Shown: positions 35,409 through 43,666 of the stretch, piece by piece | Numbering within the stretch: position 1 is the first letter of the stretch | Layout: the number at the start of each line of letters is the position of its first letter | NCBI RefSeq assembly: GCF_009811315.1 | Contig: NZ_BLID01000001.1 | Coordinates: forward strand, 682,001-746,000 | Direction of reading: 5' to 3' | DNA: 64,000 nt | Source: Vibrio atypicus | GTDB lineage: Bacteria > Pseudomonadota > Gammaproteobacteria > Enterobacterales > Vibrionaceae | The notes under the pieces: model-generated | Seen by the model: only the letters and a program-made list of their open reading frames with translations | What the model was told of the DNA's origin: nothing | Database searches by the model: none | Translations under genes and position numbers: made by a program

Positions 35409-36743
35409 ATGTCATCCACACTTATCAAAAATGCCCGAGTCGTTAATGAAGGGCACGTTGTGAATGCCGATGTGCGCATTGTGGGAAAGCGGATTGAAAA
35501 GATCCATGTGAACATCGAGAGGCAGCCGGATGATATTGTCATTCAAGCTGATGGTGCATATTTACTGCCAGGGATGATTGATGATCAGGTCCATTTTCGT
35601 GAGCCGGGCTTAACCCACAAAGGCACGATTGCATCCGAGTCCCGCGCAGCTGTGGCTGGAGGCATCACCAGTTTTATGGAAATGCCGAATGTGGATCCCG
35701 CAACGACGACCATCGAAGCATTAGAACGTAAATTTGCCATTGCCTTTGAAAGCTCTTTCGCCAATTACTCTTTCTACCTAGGTGCAACAGAAGACAACCT
35801 TCAGGAAATCAAACGATTGGATCCAAAAAAGCACTGTGGCGTTAAAGTCTTTATGGGAGCGTCGACAGGTAATTTGCTGGTTGAAAACCATGATGCGTTA
35901 GAAAGCATCTTCCGTGATTCACCTGTGCTGATTGTTACTCATTGTGAAAGCGGCGCTGTGATTGCTAAAAATCGCTCAGAATTGCTCGCTAATAAGGCTC
36001 AGCTGAAGATTCACGATCATCCTTTGTTAAGGGATGACCAGGCTTGTTTCGCTTCCTCATCTTACGCTGTGGAACTGGCTAAAAAACATGGTAGCCAGCT
36101 TCATGTGCTACACATCACTACCGAGAAAGAGCTTTCGCTGTTTGAACCAGGTTCTATCGAAGGTAAGCAGATCACCGCTGAAGCGTGTGTGCATCATTTA
36201 TGGTTTAGTGATGAAGATTATGCAGAGTACGGAAACCTCATCAAGTGCAATCCTGCGATAAAAAAAGCCAGTGATCGAGAGGCATTAATTCAAGCACTTG
36301 ATTCGGGGAAAATCGACATTATTGCCACCGATCACGCGCCTCATACCTTAGAAGAGAAGCAGGTTGATTACGAACAAGCACCTGCAGGTTTACCCTTGGT
36401 ACAGCACGCATTGTTAACCTTGCTCGACCATGTTTATCATGGCCGAATGACAATAGAGCAAGTGGTCTTGAAAGTGGCACACAACCCTGCAATTCGTTAT
36501 GCCATTGAAGAGCGAGGCTTTATTCGTGAAGGCTACTATGCTGATCTTGTGCTTGTTAATTGCGATTCAACCACAGACGTCACAAATGAAAATAGCCTTT
36601 ATCATTGCAAGTGGTCACCATTTAACGGCCATCAATTTCATTCAGCGATCGAGCGTACTTGGGTGAATGGCCAACAGGTTTTCGAAAGAGGTGAGTTCCC
36701 CTCTTGTCCTCAACCTGCGATGCGCCTGACCTTTTCTCGTTAG
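35409..36743 (+). CDS. Dihydroorotase paralogue with altered metal motif
   Basis: A 444-residue amidohydrolase of the dihydroorotase family (PGMIDDQVHFREPGL, SFMEMPNVDP, VLIVTHCES, HVLHITTEKE, ATDHAPHTLEEK). The first histidine of the usual HxH metal pair is Gln60 (QVH62). The ATG at 35409 is preferred since AAGGAG lies 13 bases upstream, against 1 base for GTG 35397. It sits between a Zur-like gene and a COG0523 GTPase, so it is probably a zinc-sparing stand-in for PyrC in pyrimidine synthesis. The DDQVHFREPG form resembles what I recall of Bacteroidetes dihydroorotases, which would suggest transfer. Confidence 0.83.
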   Translation: MSSTLIKNARVVNEGHVVNADVRIVGKRIEKIHVNIERQPDDIVIQADGAYLLPGMIDDQVHFREPGLTHKGTIASESRAAVAGGITSFMEMPNVDPATTTIEALERKFAIAFESSFANYSFYLGATEDNLQEIKRLDPKKHCGVKVFMGASTGNLLVENHDALESIFRDSPVLIVTHCESGAVIAKNRSELLANKAQLKIHDHPLLRDDQACFASSSYAVELAKKHGSQLHVLHITTEKELSLFEPGSIEGKQITAEACVHHLWFSDEDYAEYGNLIKCNPAIKKASDREALIQALDSGKIDIIATDHAPHTLEEKQVDYEQAPAGLPLVQHALLTLLDHVYHGRMTIEQVVLKVAHNPAIRYAIEERGFIREGYYADLVLVNCDSTTDVTNENSLYHCKWSPFNGHQFHSAIERTWVNGQQVFERGEFPSCPQPAMRLTFSR

Positions 36744-36825
36744 CCTTTTTTCTATTTAAGTTTTTTGCCAACTCAAACATATGATGATGTCGTCGTGCAT
36801 CAGGGTTGGCGGCGTAGGAGTACAC

Positions 36826-37827
36826 ATGCATTCAAACGAAAGCCCAATTCTGGGTGTGCCGACCAATATTGTGACTGGTTTTCTCGGTGTTGGAAAAACA
36901 TCCGCTATTTTAAATCTAATGAAAAATAAACCTAACAATGAGCGTTGGGCCATATTAGTGAACGAATTTGGCGAGATCGGTATTGATGGAAGCCTTATGG
37001 GAGGTCAACACTCAGGGGAAAGGAAAGTCTTTATTCGTGAGGTGCCTGGTGGTTGTATGTGCTGCAGTGCTGGCTTACCAATGCAGATTGCGCTGAATCA
37101 GCTACTCACGGAAGCAAAACCGGATCGATTACTAATAGAGCCAACGGGGCTTGGACATCCCAAAGAGGTGCTGCAAGTGCTCTCTTCAGAGCATTATCGC
37201 AAAGTGCTTAAACTGCAGAAAACCATCACGCTTGTGGATGCCCGTATGCTGTCAGAGAGTAGATACAGTGAGCACGAAACGTTTGTTCAACAGATTGCTA
37301 TTGCTGATAGAGTGGTTGGAAACAAAGTCGATCTCTATCACGAAGGTGATGAGAGCTTGCTACTTAGTTATGTAGGGAAATATGCTCGGCCTGATACTGC
37401 AGTCAGCTTCGCACAGTATGGTGAGATTCCTTTTGAGCTGTTTGAGGGTGAGACGGTAATGTATGAGCAGCATGAGCACCACCACCATCACCATCAAAGA
37501 AAACCACTGGCTTCAGAGTTACCCCTCCCCGAGAGTGGGGTAATGAAAGCGATCAATAAAGGGGAAGGTTTTCACAGTATTGGTTGGCGTTTCGCGGTGG
37601 ATAAAGTTTTTGAACGTGCCAAGCTAGTGCCAATGTTATTAGCGATTCAAGCTGAGCGAATCAAGGGCGTGTTCATTACTCAGGATGGGGTATTTGGTTA
37701 TAACCTGACACTGGATGGCTTAACGGAAGTTGAACTTGATGATTGTAGTGAGAGTCGGGTTGAAGTGATCTCAGAACGAAAGATTGTGGGATTAGAGCGA
37801 GAGCTACTGCAATGCTTAGTTGACTAA
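36826..37827 (+). CDS. COG0523 / CobW-like GTPase, zinc metallochaperone type
   Basis: A 333-residue G3E GTPase with Walker A GFLGVGKTS (18-26), the metal-binding CxCC in GGCMCCSAGLP, and NKVD in GNKVDLY. There is an unusual His-rich stretch, HEHHHHHHQR, in the linker, then the CobW C-terminal domain. The ATG at 36826 has GTAGGAGTAC upstream, which favours it over ATG 36781. COG0523 proteins under Zur deliver zinc to client enzymes in starvation. This gene's neighbours, Zur-like and the dihydroorotase paralogue, support that subclass. Confidence 0.87.
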   Translation: MHSNESPILGVPTNIVTGFLGVGKTSAILNLMKNKPNNERWAILVNEFGEIGIDGSLMGGQHSGERKVFIREVPGGCMCCSAGLPMQIALNQLLTEAKPDRLLIEPTGLGHPKEVLQVLSSEHYRKVLKLQKTITLVDARMLSESRYSEHETFVQQIAIADRVVGNKVDLYHEGDESLLLSYVGKYARPDTAVSFAQYGEIPFELFEGETVMYEQHEHHHHHHQRKPLASELPLPESGVMKAINKGEGFHSIGWRFAVDKVFERAKLVPMLLAIQAERIKGVFITQDGVFGYNLTLDGLTEVELDDCSESRVEVISERKIVGLERELLQCLVD

Positions 37828-37832
37828 CTTTC

Positions 37833-37866
37833 CGCCCGGACTTAAAAAGTTCGGGCGATTTATTTT
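37833..37866. terminator. Terminator between the COG0523 and aspartoacylase genes
   Basis: CGCCCGGACTT and AAGTTCGGGCG form an 11-bp stem (one G-T pair) with an AAA loop, followed by ATTTATTTTT. It lies between convergent genes. Confidence 0.8.
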
Positions 37867-37870
37867 TCAT

Positions 37871-38743
37871 TTATTGGCTTTGAATGATTTTTTTCTCCGC
37901 TAGTGCCATCGCAATATGAGAGGTGCAGTAGGAGCTCTCATTGATAAAGTGTGGGTAGATGTCATGGTCTTTTTCCCAAAATATATCGTAACCAAACAAG
38001 GTTGCGAGTAAGGGCTCCCCCGGTTTTACGACTTCAAAATCTCTCCCACAAATCATTGGATGAACCGTTGCCACCCTTAAACCATCTTCTGAGAGCGGAA
38101 CTCTGACATCTTCAGTGTAGAAATAAGCCTCGTAGCTGCTCATTTTTTCAATCTCATTTAGATTCTGTTTTTCGACATAATCCAATACATAGCTGAGCAT
38201 CTTTTTCATTAGCTCTAGCGTTTCAAATTTGAGTGAGCCGTGTGCTTGCGATCCGACCTCGATGATGATGCCGAAATCCCCAGCCGTGCATAAATAAGGC
38301 TGTTCTTGCCAGGTTTTTTGGTCTTCAAATAAGATGTTTGCTTCAGGCATACGCTGTTTGATGTAGGCACCCATCTTGGTATAGAAAGGATCTGTTGCGA
38401 GAAGAATCAGCGTCGCGCCCATATTGCTGGTCGTGTTGTGCAGATCGATAACCAGTTGGTGTTTTTTATGGGCATGTTTTGTGATCCATTCTTTGGCTAG
38501 TTGCTGCTCGTGTCCTGTCGAATCTTGCGATTGATTGAGTGCTGAAAAGGCTCGATTTAAATCACTGTCTAGGTAGCGGCTGTTATTCTGAACGGCTTCG
38601 GGGTTACCAATTGCACAAGATGTAGTGAAGGTTGTGCGACTGGCACTATAAAGCCGCTCTTTGATCAGTTTTTGCAGATAGATGCCTGACAGTTCATTAC
38701 CGTGTGTTCCTGCGACAAGTAGAACGTGATTCAATTTTTCCAT
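37871..38743 (-). CDS. Aspartoacylase / succinylglutamate desuccinylase-family zinc amidohydrolase
   Basis: A 290-residue AstE/AspA-family protein. The metal motif is AGTHGNE with H14 and E17, followed by SDLNRAF (substrate arginine) and VIDLHNTT (third ligand). The length and order fit aspartoacylase better than AstE. It is divergent from the ShyB-like gene around a perfect Zur-type palindrome, so zinc repression is likely. A zinc enzyme under Zur is odd unless it is a low-demand paralogue; a role in cell-envelope turnover or release of a zinc-binding metabolite is speculative. Confidence 0.82.
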   Translation of the reverse strand: MEKLNHVLLVAGTHGNELSGIYLQKLIKERLYSASRTTFTTSCAIGNPEAVQNNSRYLDSDLNRAFSALNQSQDSTGHEQQLAKEWITKHAHKKHQLVIDLHNTTSNMGATLILLATDPFYTKMGAYIKQRMPEANILFEDQKTWQEQPYLCTAGDFGIIIEVGSQAHGSLKFETLELMKKMLSYVLDYVEKQNLNEIEKMSSYEAYFYTEDVRVPLSEDGLRVATVHPMICGRDFEVVKPGEPLLATLFGYDIFWEKDHDIYPHFINESSYCTSHIAMALAEKKIIQSQ

Positions 38744-38803
38744 GGTGTTTAGCGTTCCTCGTCAAGTTTAGATAGCAAAATTGAAGGCTGATTTTATTCT
38801 ATG

Positions 38804-38821
38804 GTTATGTTATAACATAAC
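38804..38821. promoter_or_regulatory. Perfect Zur-box palindrome between divergent genes
   Basis: GTTATGTTATAACATAAC is an 18-base perfect palindrome matching the gammaproteobacterial Zur consensus (TGTTATANTATAACA type). It lies 26 bases before the endopeptidase ATG and 60 bases before the aspartoacylase start, and could repress both. Confidence 0.87.
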
Positions 38822-38847
38822 AATTGCAAATCGGTTAACCCCTCTCA

Positions 38848-40074
38848 ATGAAACACTTTAAAATTTATGCCTTAGCTGTTGCGGCATTTGCGTTTATCGC
38901 CGCTTTTTTTATTCCAATGGCGGAAACCCCAGAGCAGCCGTCTCAGCCTTCTGTTGTGATTACACCCGCTGTAGAAGTGCCGCCTCAACGCTCAAATATT
39001 CGTGCACACTATTTTGTTAAAGTGGGTGACACGCTGAGCGGTATCTTTGCGGCTTGGGATATCCCTTATCAAACACTTCAAGATATTTTATCGGCTGATT
39101 CGGCGCACCTGCAGCTTGACACCATTACGCCGGGTGATCACTTAGAGTTTGTCTTTGACAGCGACAGCCATGAACTCAAATCACTGACTTACCATGTTAG
39201 TTTGCTCGAACACGCCCACTACCTTAAAGACGGTGAGGGAAAGTTTGTCTATGAATTTCAAGAGGAGCCAGGTGAGTGGCGAGAAGTGCTTTACAGTGGC
39301 ACGATTGATGGCAGCTTTTCTTTGTCTGCCCACCGAATGGGTTTGTCATCCAATCAGATTGCGAACATTACCCGAATCTTGAGTGACAAAGTCAATTTTG
39401 CCAGAGCCCTTCGAGCTGGCGATCGGTTTGATGTATTGGTCAATCGTCAGTTTTTGGGGGAGCACCCAACGGGAAAGAGTGAAATCCAAGCTATTTCGTT
39501 CAAGCTATCAGGTAAAGAAGTCTCTGCATTTTTGGCCAATGATGGCCGATTCTATGACCGAGACGGCAATAGCTTAGAGCGGGCCTTTAATCGTTACCCA
39601 ATTGACCCAAAATATCGTCGTATTACCTCTTCGTTCAACCCAAGACGTAAGCATCCGGTGACAGGCCGAATAGCCCCTCATAACGGTACAGACTTCGCTA
39701 CGCCAGTGGGAGCGCCAATCTATTCAACCGGTGATGGTAAGGTGGTTGGTGTGAGAAACCATCCCTACGCCGGTAAATATCTGGTGATTGAACACAACAG
39801 CGTTTACACCACTCGCTACTTACACTTGAGTAAGTTTTTGGTGGAAAAAGGCCAGCGAGTGAAGCGCGGACAGAAGATTGCGCTATCAGGTGCCACAGGA
39901 CGTTTGACGGGGCCACATCTGCACTTTGAAGTGTTAGTTCGCAATCGAGCCGTTGACCCAATGAAAGCCAATCTTCCGCTTGCAACCTCGATAACTGGCG
40001 AAGACAAGCCTGCTTTTATTTCTCGCATTGCTGACTTTGACGCGAAAGTGGGGCCAGATAAGTCTCAAGGGTAA
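38848..40074 (+). CDS. shyB: M23 family cell-wall endopeptidase, ShyB-like
   Basis: A 408-residue envelope protein with an N-terminal hydrophobic anchor (about 4-24), a LysM-like region (HYFVKVGDTLSGIFAAWDIPY) and a C-terminal M23 domain with HNGTDFATPVG (H and D ligands), YLHLSKF and GPHLHFEV (HxH). It cuts D,D-crosslinks in peptidoglycan. V. cholerae ShyB is known to be Zur-repressed and to work in low zinc. The Zur box directly upstream here supports the same identity. ShyA and ShyC paralogues are the alternative, but they are not zinc-controlled. Confidence 0.87.
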   Translation: MKHFKIYALAVAAFAFIAAFFIPMAETPEQPSQPSVVITPAVEVPPQRSNIRAHYFVKVGDTLSGIFAAWDIPYQTLQDILSADSAHLQLDTITPGDHLEFVFDSDSHELKSLTYHVSLLEHAHYLKDGEGKFVYEFQEEPGEWREVLYSGTIDGSFSLSAHRMGLSSNQIANITRILSDKVNFARALRAGDRFDVLVNRQFLGEHPTGKSEIQAISFKLSGKEVSAFLANDGRFYDRDGNSLERAFNRYPIDPKYRRITSSFNPRRKHPVTGRIAPHNGTDFATPVGAPIYSTGDGKVVGVRNHPYAGKYLVIEHNSVYTTRYLHLSKFLVEKGQRVKRGQKIALSGATGRLTGPHLHFEVLVRNRAVDPMKANLPLATSITGEDKPAFISRIADFDAKVGPDKSQG

Positions 40075-40197
40075 TTGCAGGGGAGCGAAGCACTATTCCA
40101 TCCTACTACCCCTTTAGCATTACATTGCCTTGGTTCATTATTGTCTACACTGTAAACATTGTGAGAAAACACGGTTAACAGTGAGGGTCATCTGTGT

Positions 40198-41739
40198 ATG
40201 CAAACATCTCTACTTAACACTGCAAATACCCCGGAGCGTTTGAAGCTTGTATTAGACAGTACAAGACTTGGCATGTGGGATTGGTCTCCAGCGACGAATG
40301 AAGTCGTGTTTGATAGCAACTGGGCAAGCATGTTGGGGTTAAGTTTAGATGAACTGAGCATGACGTTAGATGACTGGTCTTCTAGAGTGCATCCAGATGA
40401 CATGGACAGCTGCTTAACCGATATTCAGGCTCACTTAGAAGGTAAAACCGATTTTTACGAGAACATGCACAGAATGAAGCATGCTGATGGGAGTTGGGTG
40501 TATATCCTAGATAGGGGTAGAGTGGTCGAACGCGATAGCGAAGGCAATGCGCTGCGTTTTACAGGTACTCATGCAGACATGACAGCGTTAAAAAGTGCTG
40601 AGTTTGATGCTCTACTCGCGACCAAAGCAAAAGAACGCTTTTTTGCGAATATGTCTCATGAGCTTAGGGCACCTTTGCATGCCATGTTGGGGCTTCTTGA
40701 ATTGGTTCAAAACGACCACACTGCCAGTGATGTGCCTGAAAAGCTGCAGATCATTAATGAATCGGGTCAACACCTTCTTAATATGGTGAATAACCTACTT
40801 GATGCCAGCCGACTTCAGCACACAACACTTAACATCAAAAAAGCGGAGTTTGATGTTGTTGCACTTCTCTACAATATCCGTGATCTATTTGCTTATCGAG
40901 GGCAAGAGAAAGGCATCACGTTAGACGTGATTAATAACCTCGATTCTGAAGCCTGTTATTTGTTATCTGATCGTTCGCGTTTTTTCCAAGTGCTGATCAA
41001 TCTTATCTCCAATGCGATTAAGTTTACTGAAAACGGTTCTATCACCTTGTCATTGAGCAAACTAGATCACTCAATTTTGCTTGATGTCACGGATACTGGG
41101 GTGGGGATAGAAGACACGTCGAAAATCTTTAAACCTTTCTTTTCTAAAGAAGTCAGCGGTGACTATGATGATGCGGGTTCAACCGGGCTTGGGCTTAACA
41201 TATCCAAAGAAATCGTCACTTCTTTGGAGTGTGAATTACGGGTCCATTCACAGCTAGGAAAGGGCTCAACGTTCTCGATCGTTATTCCGAGTTCATTAGA
41301 GAGGAGTCTAAGTGACGCTCGACCTAATGTGTCGATGCAAGATTTTATTGAGTCGCCTAGCTCGATGACCAATTGGTCTGGAAAGGTGGTATTAGCCGTT
41401 GATGACACTCCGATGAACCTGGTTTTACTGCAAGCCATGTTAGCGTCAACACCTCTTGAACTCATAAAAGCGAAAAATGGCAAACATGCACTAGAAATTT
41501 TACGAACCAAACGAGTCGACGTAGTGATTAGCGATCTCCATATGCCTGAGCTAGGGGGATTAGAGCTCTCTCAACAGCTACGTTTAAACCCTGAAACGAA
41601 AGATGTGCCCATCATTGTCTCTTCCGCTGACATAAAGCAAGACGCGTGGCCCAAGTGTAAAGAGGTTCAAGCGACAGATTTCCTGGAAAAGCCGTTTACT
41701 GCCAATCAGCTTTTGGGCATGTTACAACGCTACTTGTAA
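40198..41739 (+). CDS. Cytoplasmic PAS hybrid histidine kinase/response regulator
   Basis: A 513-residue hybrid kinase with no membrane segment. There is a PAS/PAC domain (15-135, GMWDWSPATNEVVFD, then GSWVYILDRG), HisKA with H154 in FFANMSHELRAPLHAML, an HATPase (DTGVGIEDTSKIFKPF, GLGLNISKEIV) and a C-terminal receiver with aspartate in VVISDLHMPELGG. There is no output domain, and no Hpt is seen nearby, so it probably passes phosphate to a separate Hpt protein. The signal is unknown. Confidence 0.88.
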   Translation: MQTSLLNTANTPERLKLVLDSTRLGMWDWSPATNEVVFDSNWASMLGLSLDELSMTLDDWSSRVHPDDMDSCLTDIQAHLEGKTDFYENMHRMKHADGSWVYILDRGRVVERDSEGNALRFTGTHADMTALKSAEFDALLATKAKERFFANMSHELRAPLHAMLGLLELVQNDHTASDVPEKLQIINESGQHLLNMVNNLLDASRLQHTTLNIKKAEFDVVALLYNIRDLFAYRGQEKGITLDVINNLDSEACYLLSDRSRFFQVLINLISNAIKFTENGSITLSLSKLDHSILLDVTDTGVGIEDTSKIFKPFFSKEVSGDYDDAGSTGLGLNISKEIVTSLECELRVHSQLGKGSTFSIVIPSSLERSLSDARPNVSMQDFIESPSSMTNWSGKVVLAVDDTPMNLVLLQAMLASTPLELIKAKNGKHALEILRTKRVDVVISDLHMPELGGLELSQQLRLNPETKDVPIIVSSADIKQDAWPKCKEVQATDFLEKPFTANQLLGMLQRYL

Positions 41740-41833
41740 GATAATGCTCTGTCTACCTCTTTAGCTCAGAGGTGCTTTACTCTATAATTGCCGCGCTTTT
41801 ATTTGGGTTAAGCCCTCTCACTTTGGATAGATT

Positions 41834-42568
41834 ATGATTTCAAAAAACCAACTTAAATTACTTCGAGCTTTAGGCCAAAAGAAACAGCGCAAAGCGCACG
41901 GCTTATTCTTGGTCCAAGGTGAGAAGAACGTACTTGAGTTGGCAAACAGTGATTTGAATGTCGAGCATGTTTTTGCAACCGAAGAGTTCTTAGCGGAGCA
42001 TGGTACTGAACTGGCCAATTTCGAGTGCATTGAAGCATCTTTGGACGATTTAACCAAAGCCAGCACCTTAGTGAGCAATAACGCTGCTATTGCGGTTGTT
42101 CAGATCCCACAGGTAGAAAAACCTAAAGCGCAAGGCTTGATGATTGCGTTAGATGGCGTCTCTGACCCAGGTAACTTAGGCACGATTATCCGTGTTGCTG
42201 ACTGGTATGGCATCAAACACATTGTAGCGAGCACGGATTGCGCCGATCCCTACAACCCTAAAACCATTAGCGCCACTATGGGCAGCTTTGGTCGCGTAAC
42301 CGTCAGCCAACTGGATCTGCCGAACTACCTAGAAAACGCTAACTTGCCAGTTTATGGCGCATTTTTAGAAGGTGAAAGTGTCCATAAAACAGAATTTGCC
42401 GCAGAAGGTATCTTGCTAATGGGCAGTGAATCTCATGGTATCCGTGAACAAGCCGCGAAGTTTGTAACCGATAAGATCACCATTCCAGCCTTTGGTGGTG
42501 CAGAGTCCCTCAATGTAGCGATGGCAACGGGCATTATCTTGGATAACTTGCGTCGTCAGCATAGCTAA
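41834..42568 (+). CDS. TrmH/SpoU-family RNA 2'-O-methyltransferase
   Basis: A 244-residue SPOUT-knot enzyme. There is an N-terminal RNA-binding substrate domain (QRKAHGLFLVQGEKNVLELAN), then motif 1 ALDGVSDPGNLGTIIRVADWYG, motif 2 LLMGSESHGI and motif 3 IPAFGGAESLNVAMATGI. It methylates a ribose in rRNA or tRNA; the target nucleotide is not evident. It is monocistronic and ends at a strong terminator. Confidence 0.9.
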   Translation: MISKNQLKLLRALGQKKQRKAHGLFLVQGEKNVLELANSDLNVEHVFATEEFLAEHGTELANFECIEASLDDLTKASTLVSNNAAIAVVQIPQVEKPKAQGLMIALDGVSDPGNLGTIIRVADWYGIKHIVASTDCADPYNPKTISATMGSFGRVTVSQLDLPNYLENANLPVYGAFLEGESVHKTEFAAEGILLMGSESHGIREQAAKFVTDKITIPAFGGAESLNVAMATGIILDNLRRQHS

Positions 42569-42587
42569 CAACTAGTACAGAACACAA

Positions 42588-42622
42588 AAATGCGCAGTGA
42601 TGGATAATCACTGCGCTTTTTT
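42588..42622 (+). terminator. Rho-independent terminator after the TrmH-family gene
   Basis: GCGCAGTGAT (42592-42601) and ATCACTGCGC (42607-42616) form a 10-bp stem with a GGATA loop, followed by a T-run. Confidence 0.88.
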
Positions 42623-42708
42623 CGTCTTGAGTCAACGTTATTGAGTGTCGAGTCGGGCGTCATAACAGCCGAGGCTTCACACTCCGATAAGCGCAAGCGT
42701 TTTCCCTA

Positions 42709-43386
42709 CTAGAAGTTAGCCGACGGCTGAATGGACTTAGTAGTAGCACTACTTTGACCTAACATGGTTATACCCAGCCAGATAAACCATAAAATCTGAG
42801 TGATACCAAAAATTTCGGTTAGGATTTCGGCGGGGTATATTGTTGCAACTCCGGCAATTCCTACTGTTATACCAAGGTAATTGAGCCCTCGTGGAAATCT
42901 TGCCGCCTTTAAAGCTGCTAGGCTAATTAAAAGCACCCAAAGCCCACCAACTAGTTCGTTTCCTCCCCCAAGACTTTCAATTAACACCGAAATTATTCTC
43001 CACATATCGGAAGCTTTCTCGGCGGAAATGTCCATGAGATCAATTGCATGTGAAAGCCCAATGTTCGCCAGCATGCCACTTGCAATGACTAGAACAATCC
43101 AAACAAAGCCGAAGACAGAACCCACCTTTACAAGCGGGTTGTTTGCTGATTTTAGGGCTTCATTTAAGCCAACAACAAGAACAGATAGAAAAACTCCAAA
43201 CACGACATACATCAGAAAATAAATCATTGAAAAAGCATGTTGGTTTTCTGCCAAATAAATCATTTTTTCTGACGCACTACCTTCGGAGGGATATGCCCAG
43301 AAAGTACCAAAGTATACAAAGGCAACAATATAAATTAACGCTTCAATAATAGCTGAAGCGCCTGCAAATTTTTGTAGTTTATTCAT
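42709..43386 (-). CDS. DUF4386 family membrane protein
   Basis: A 225-residue integral membrane protein with about six helices (KFAGASAIIEALIYIVAFVYFG is the first), of the DUF4386 type. The ATG at 43386 was chosen; the frame opens earlier at TTG 43416 without a ribosome site. The function is unknown. It is alone, leftward, with the MCP promoter region behind it. Confidence 0.75.
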   Translation of the reverse strand: MNKLQKFAGASAIIEALIYIVAFVYFGTFWAYPSEGSASEKMIYLAENQHAFSMIYFLMYVVFGVFLSVLVVGLNEALKSANNPLVKVGSVFGFVWIVLVIASGMLANIGLSHAIDLMDISAEKASDMWRIISVLIESLGGGNELVGGLWVLLISLAALKAARFPRGLNYLGITVGIAGVATIYPAEILTEIFGITQILWFIWLGITMLGQSSATTKSIQPSANF

Positions 43387-43519
43387 TGATGGCTTATCTC
43401 GTTTTGCTTGAGTCAATTACTTTGCATGATGTTAATTCCATATTAAACCAATGTGCTTTAAACACAAGAATCATTGATCCTGTGAATGTTTTAAGGGTTT
43501 AGCTGGTTTTAATATTAAA

Positions 43520-43533
43520 AGAAAGCGCTTTCT
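43520..43533. promoter_or_regulatory. Palindrome of LacI-family operator type
   Basis: AGAAAGCGCTTTCT is a perfect 14-base palindrome with a central CG, the form of LacI/GalR-family operators. It lies 4 bases before an FNR-like site in the DUF4386/MCP intergenic region. The binding protein is unknown. Confidence 0.4.
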
Positions 43534-43536
43534 TAA

Positions 43537-43550
43537 TTGATGTGCATCAA
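43537..43550. promoter_or_regulatory. FNR/CRP-FNR family box upstream of the MCP gene
   Basis: TTGATGTGCATCAA fits the FNR consensus TTGAT-N4-ATCAA perfectly. A compact second dyad TTGATATCAA follows at 43552. It lies about 120 bases before the MCP start, which suggests oxygen-dependent control of the chemoreceptor. Confidence 0.65.
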
Positions 43551-43666
43551 ATTGATATCAATGTTATTTGTTATTTTAATATGAGGATGTGCTTATATAT
43601 CTTTTTTCAATGCGCGAGTGTGATTGAGTTATCAACGGTGCAGTATGTGGTCAGGGCTTGGTGGTT

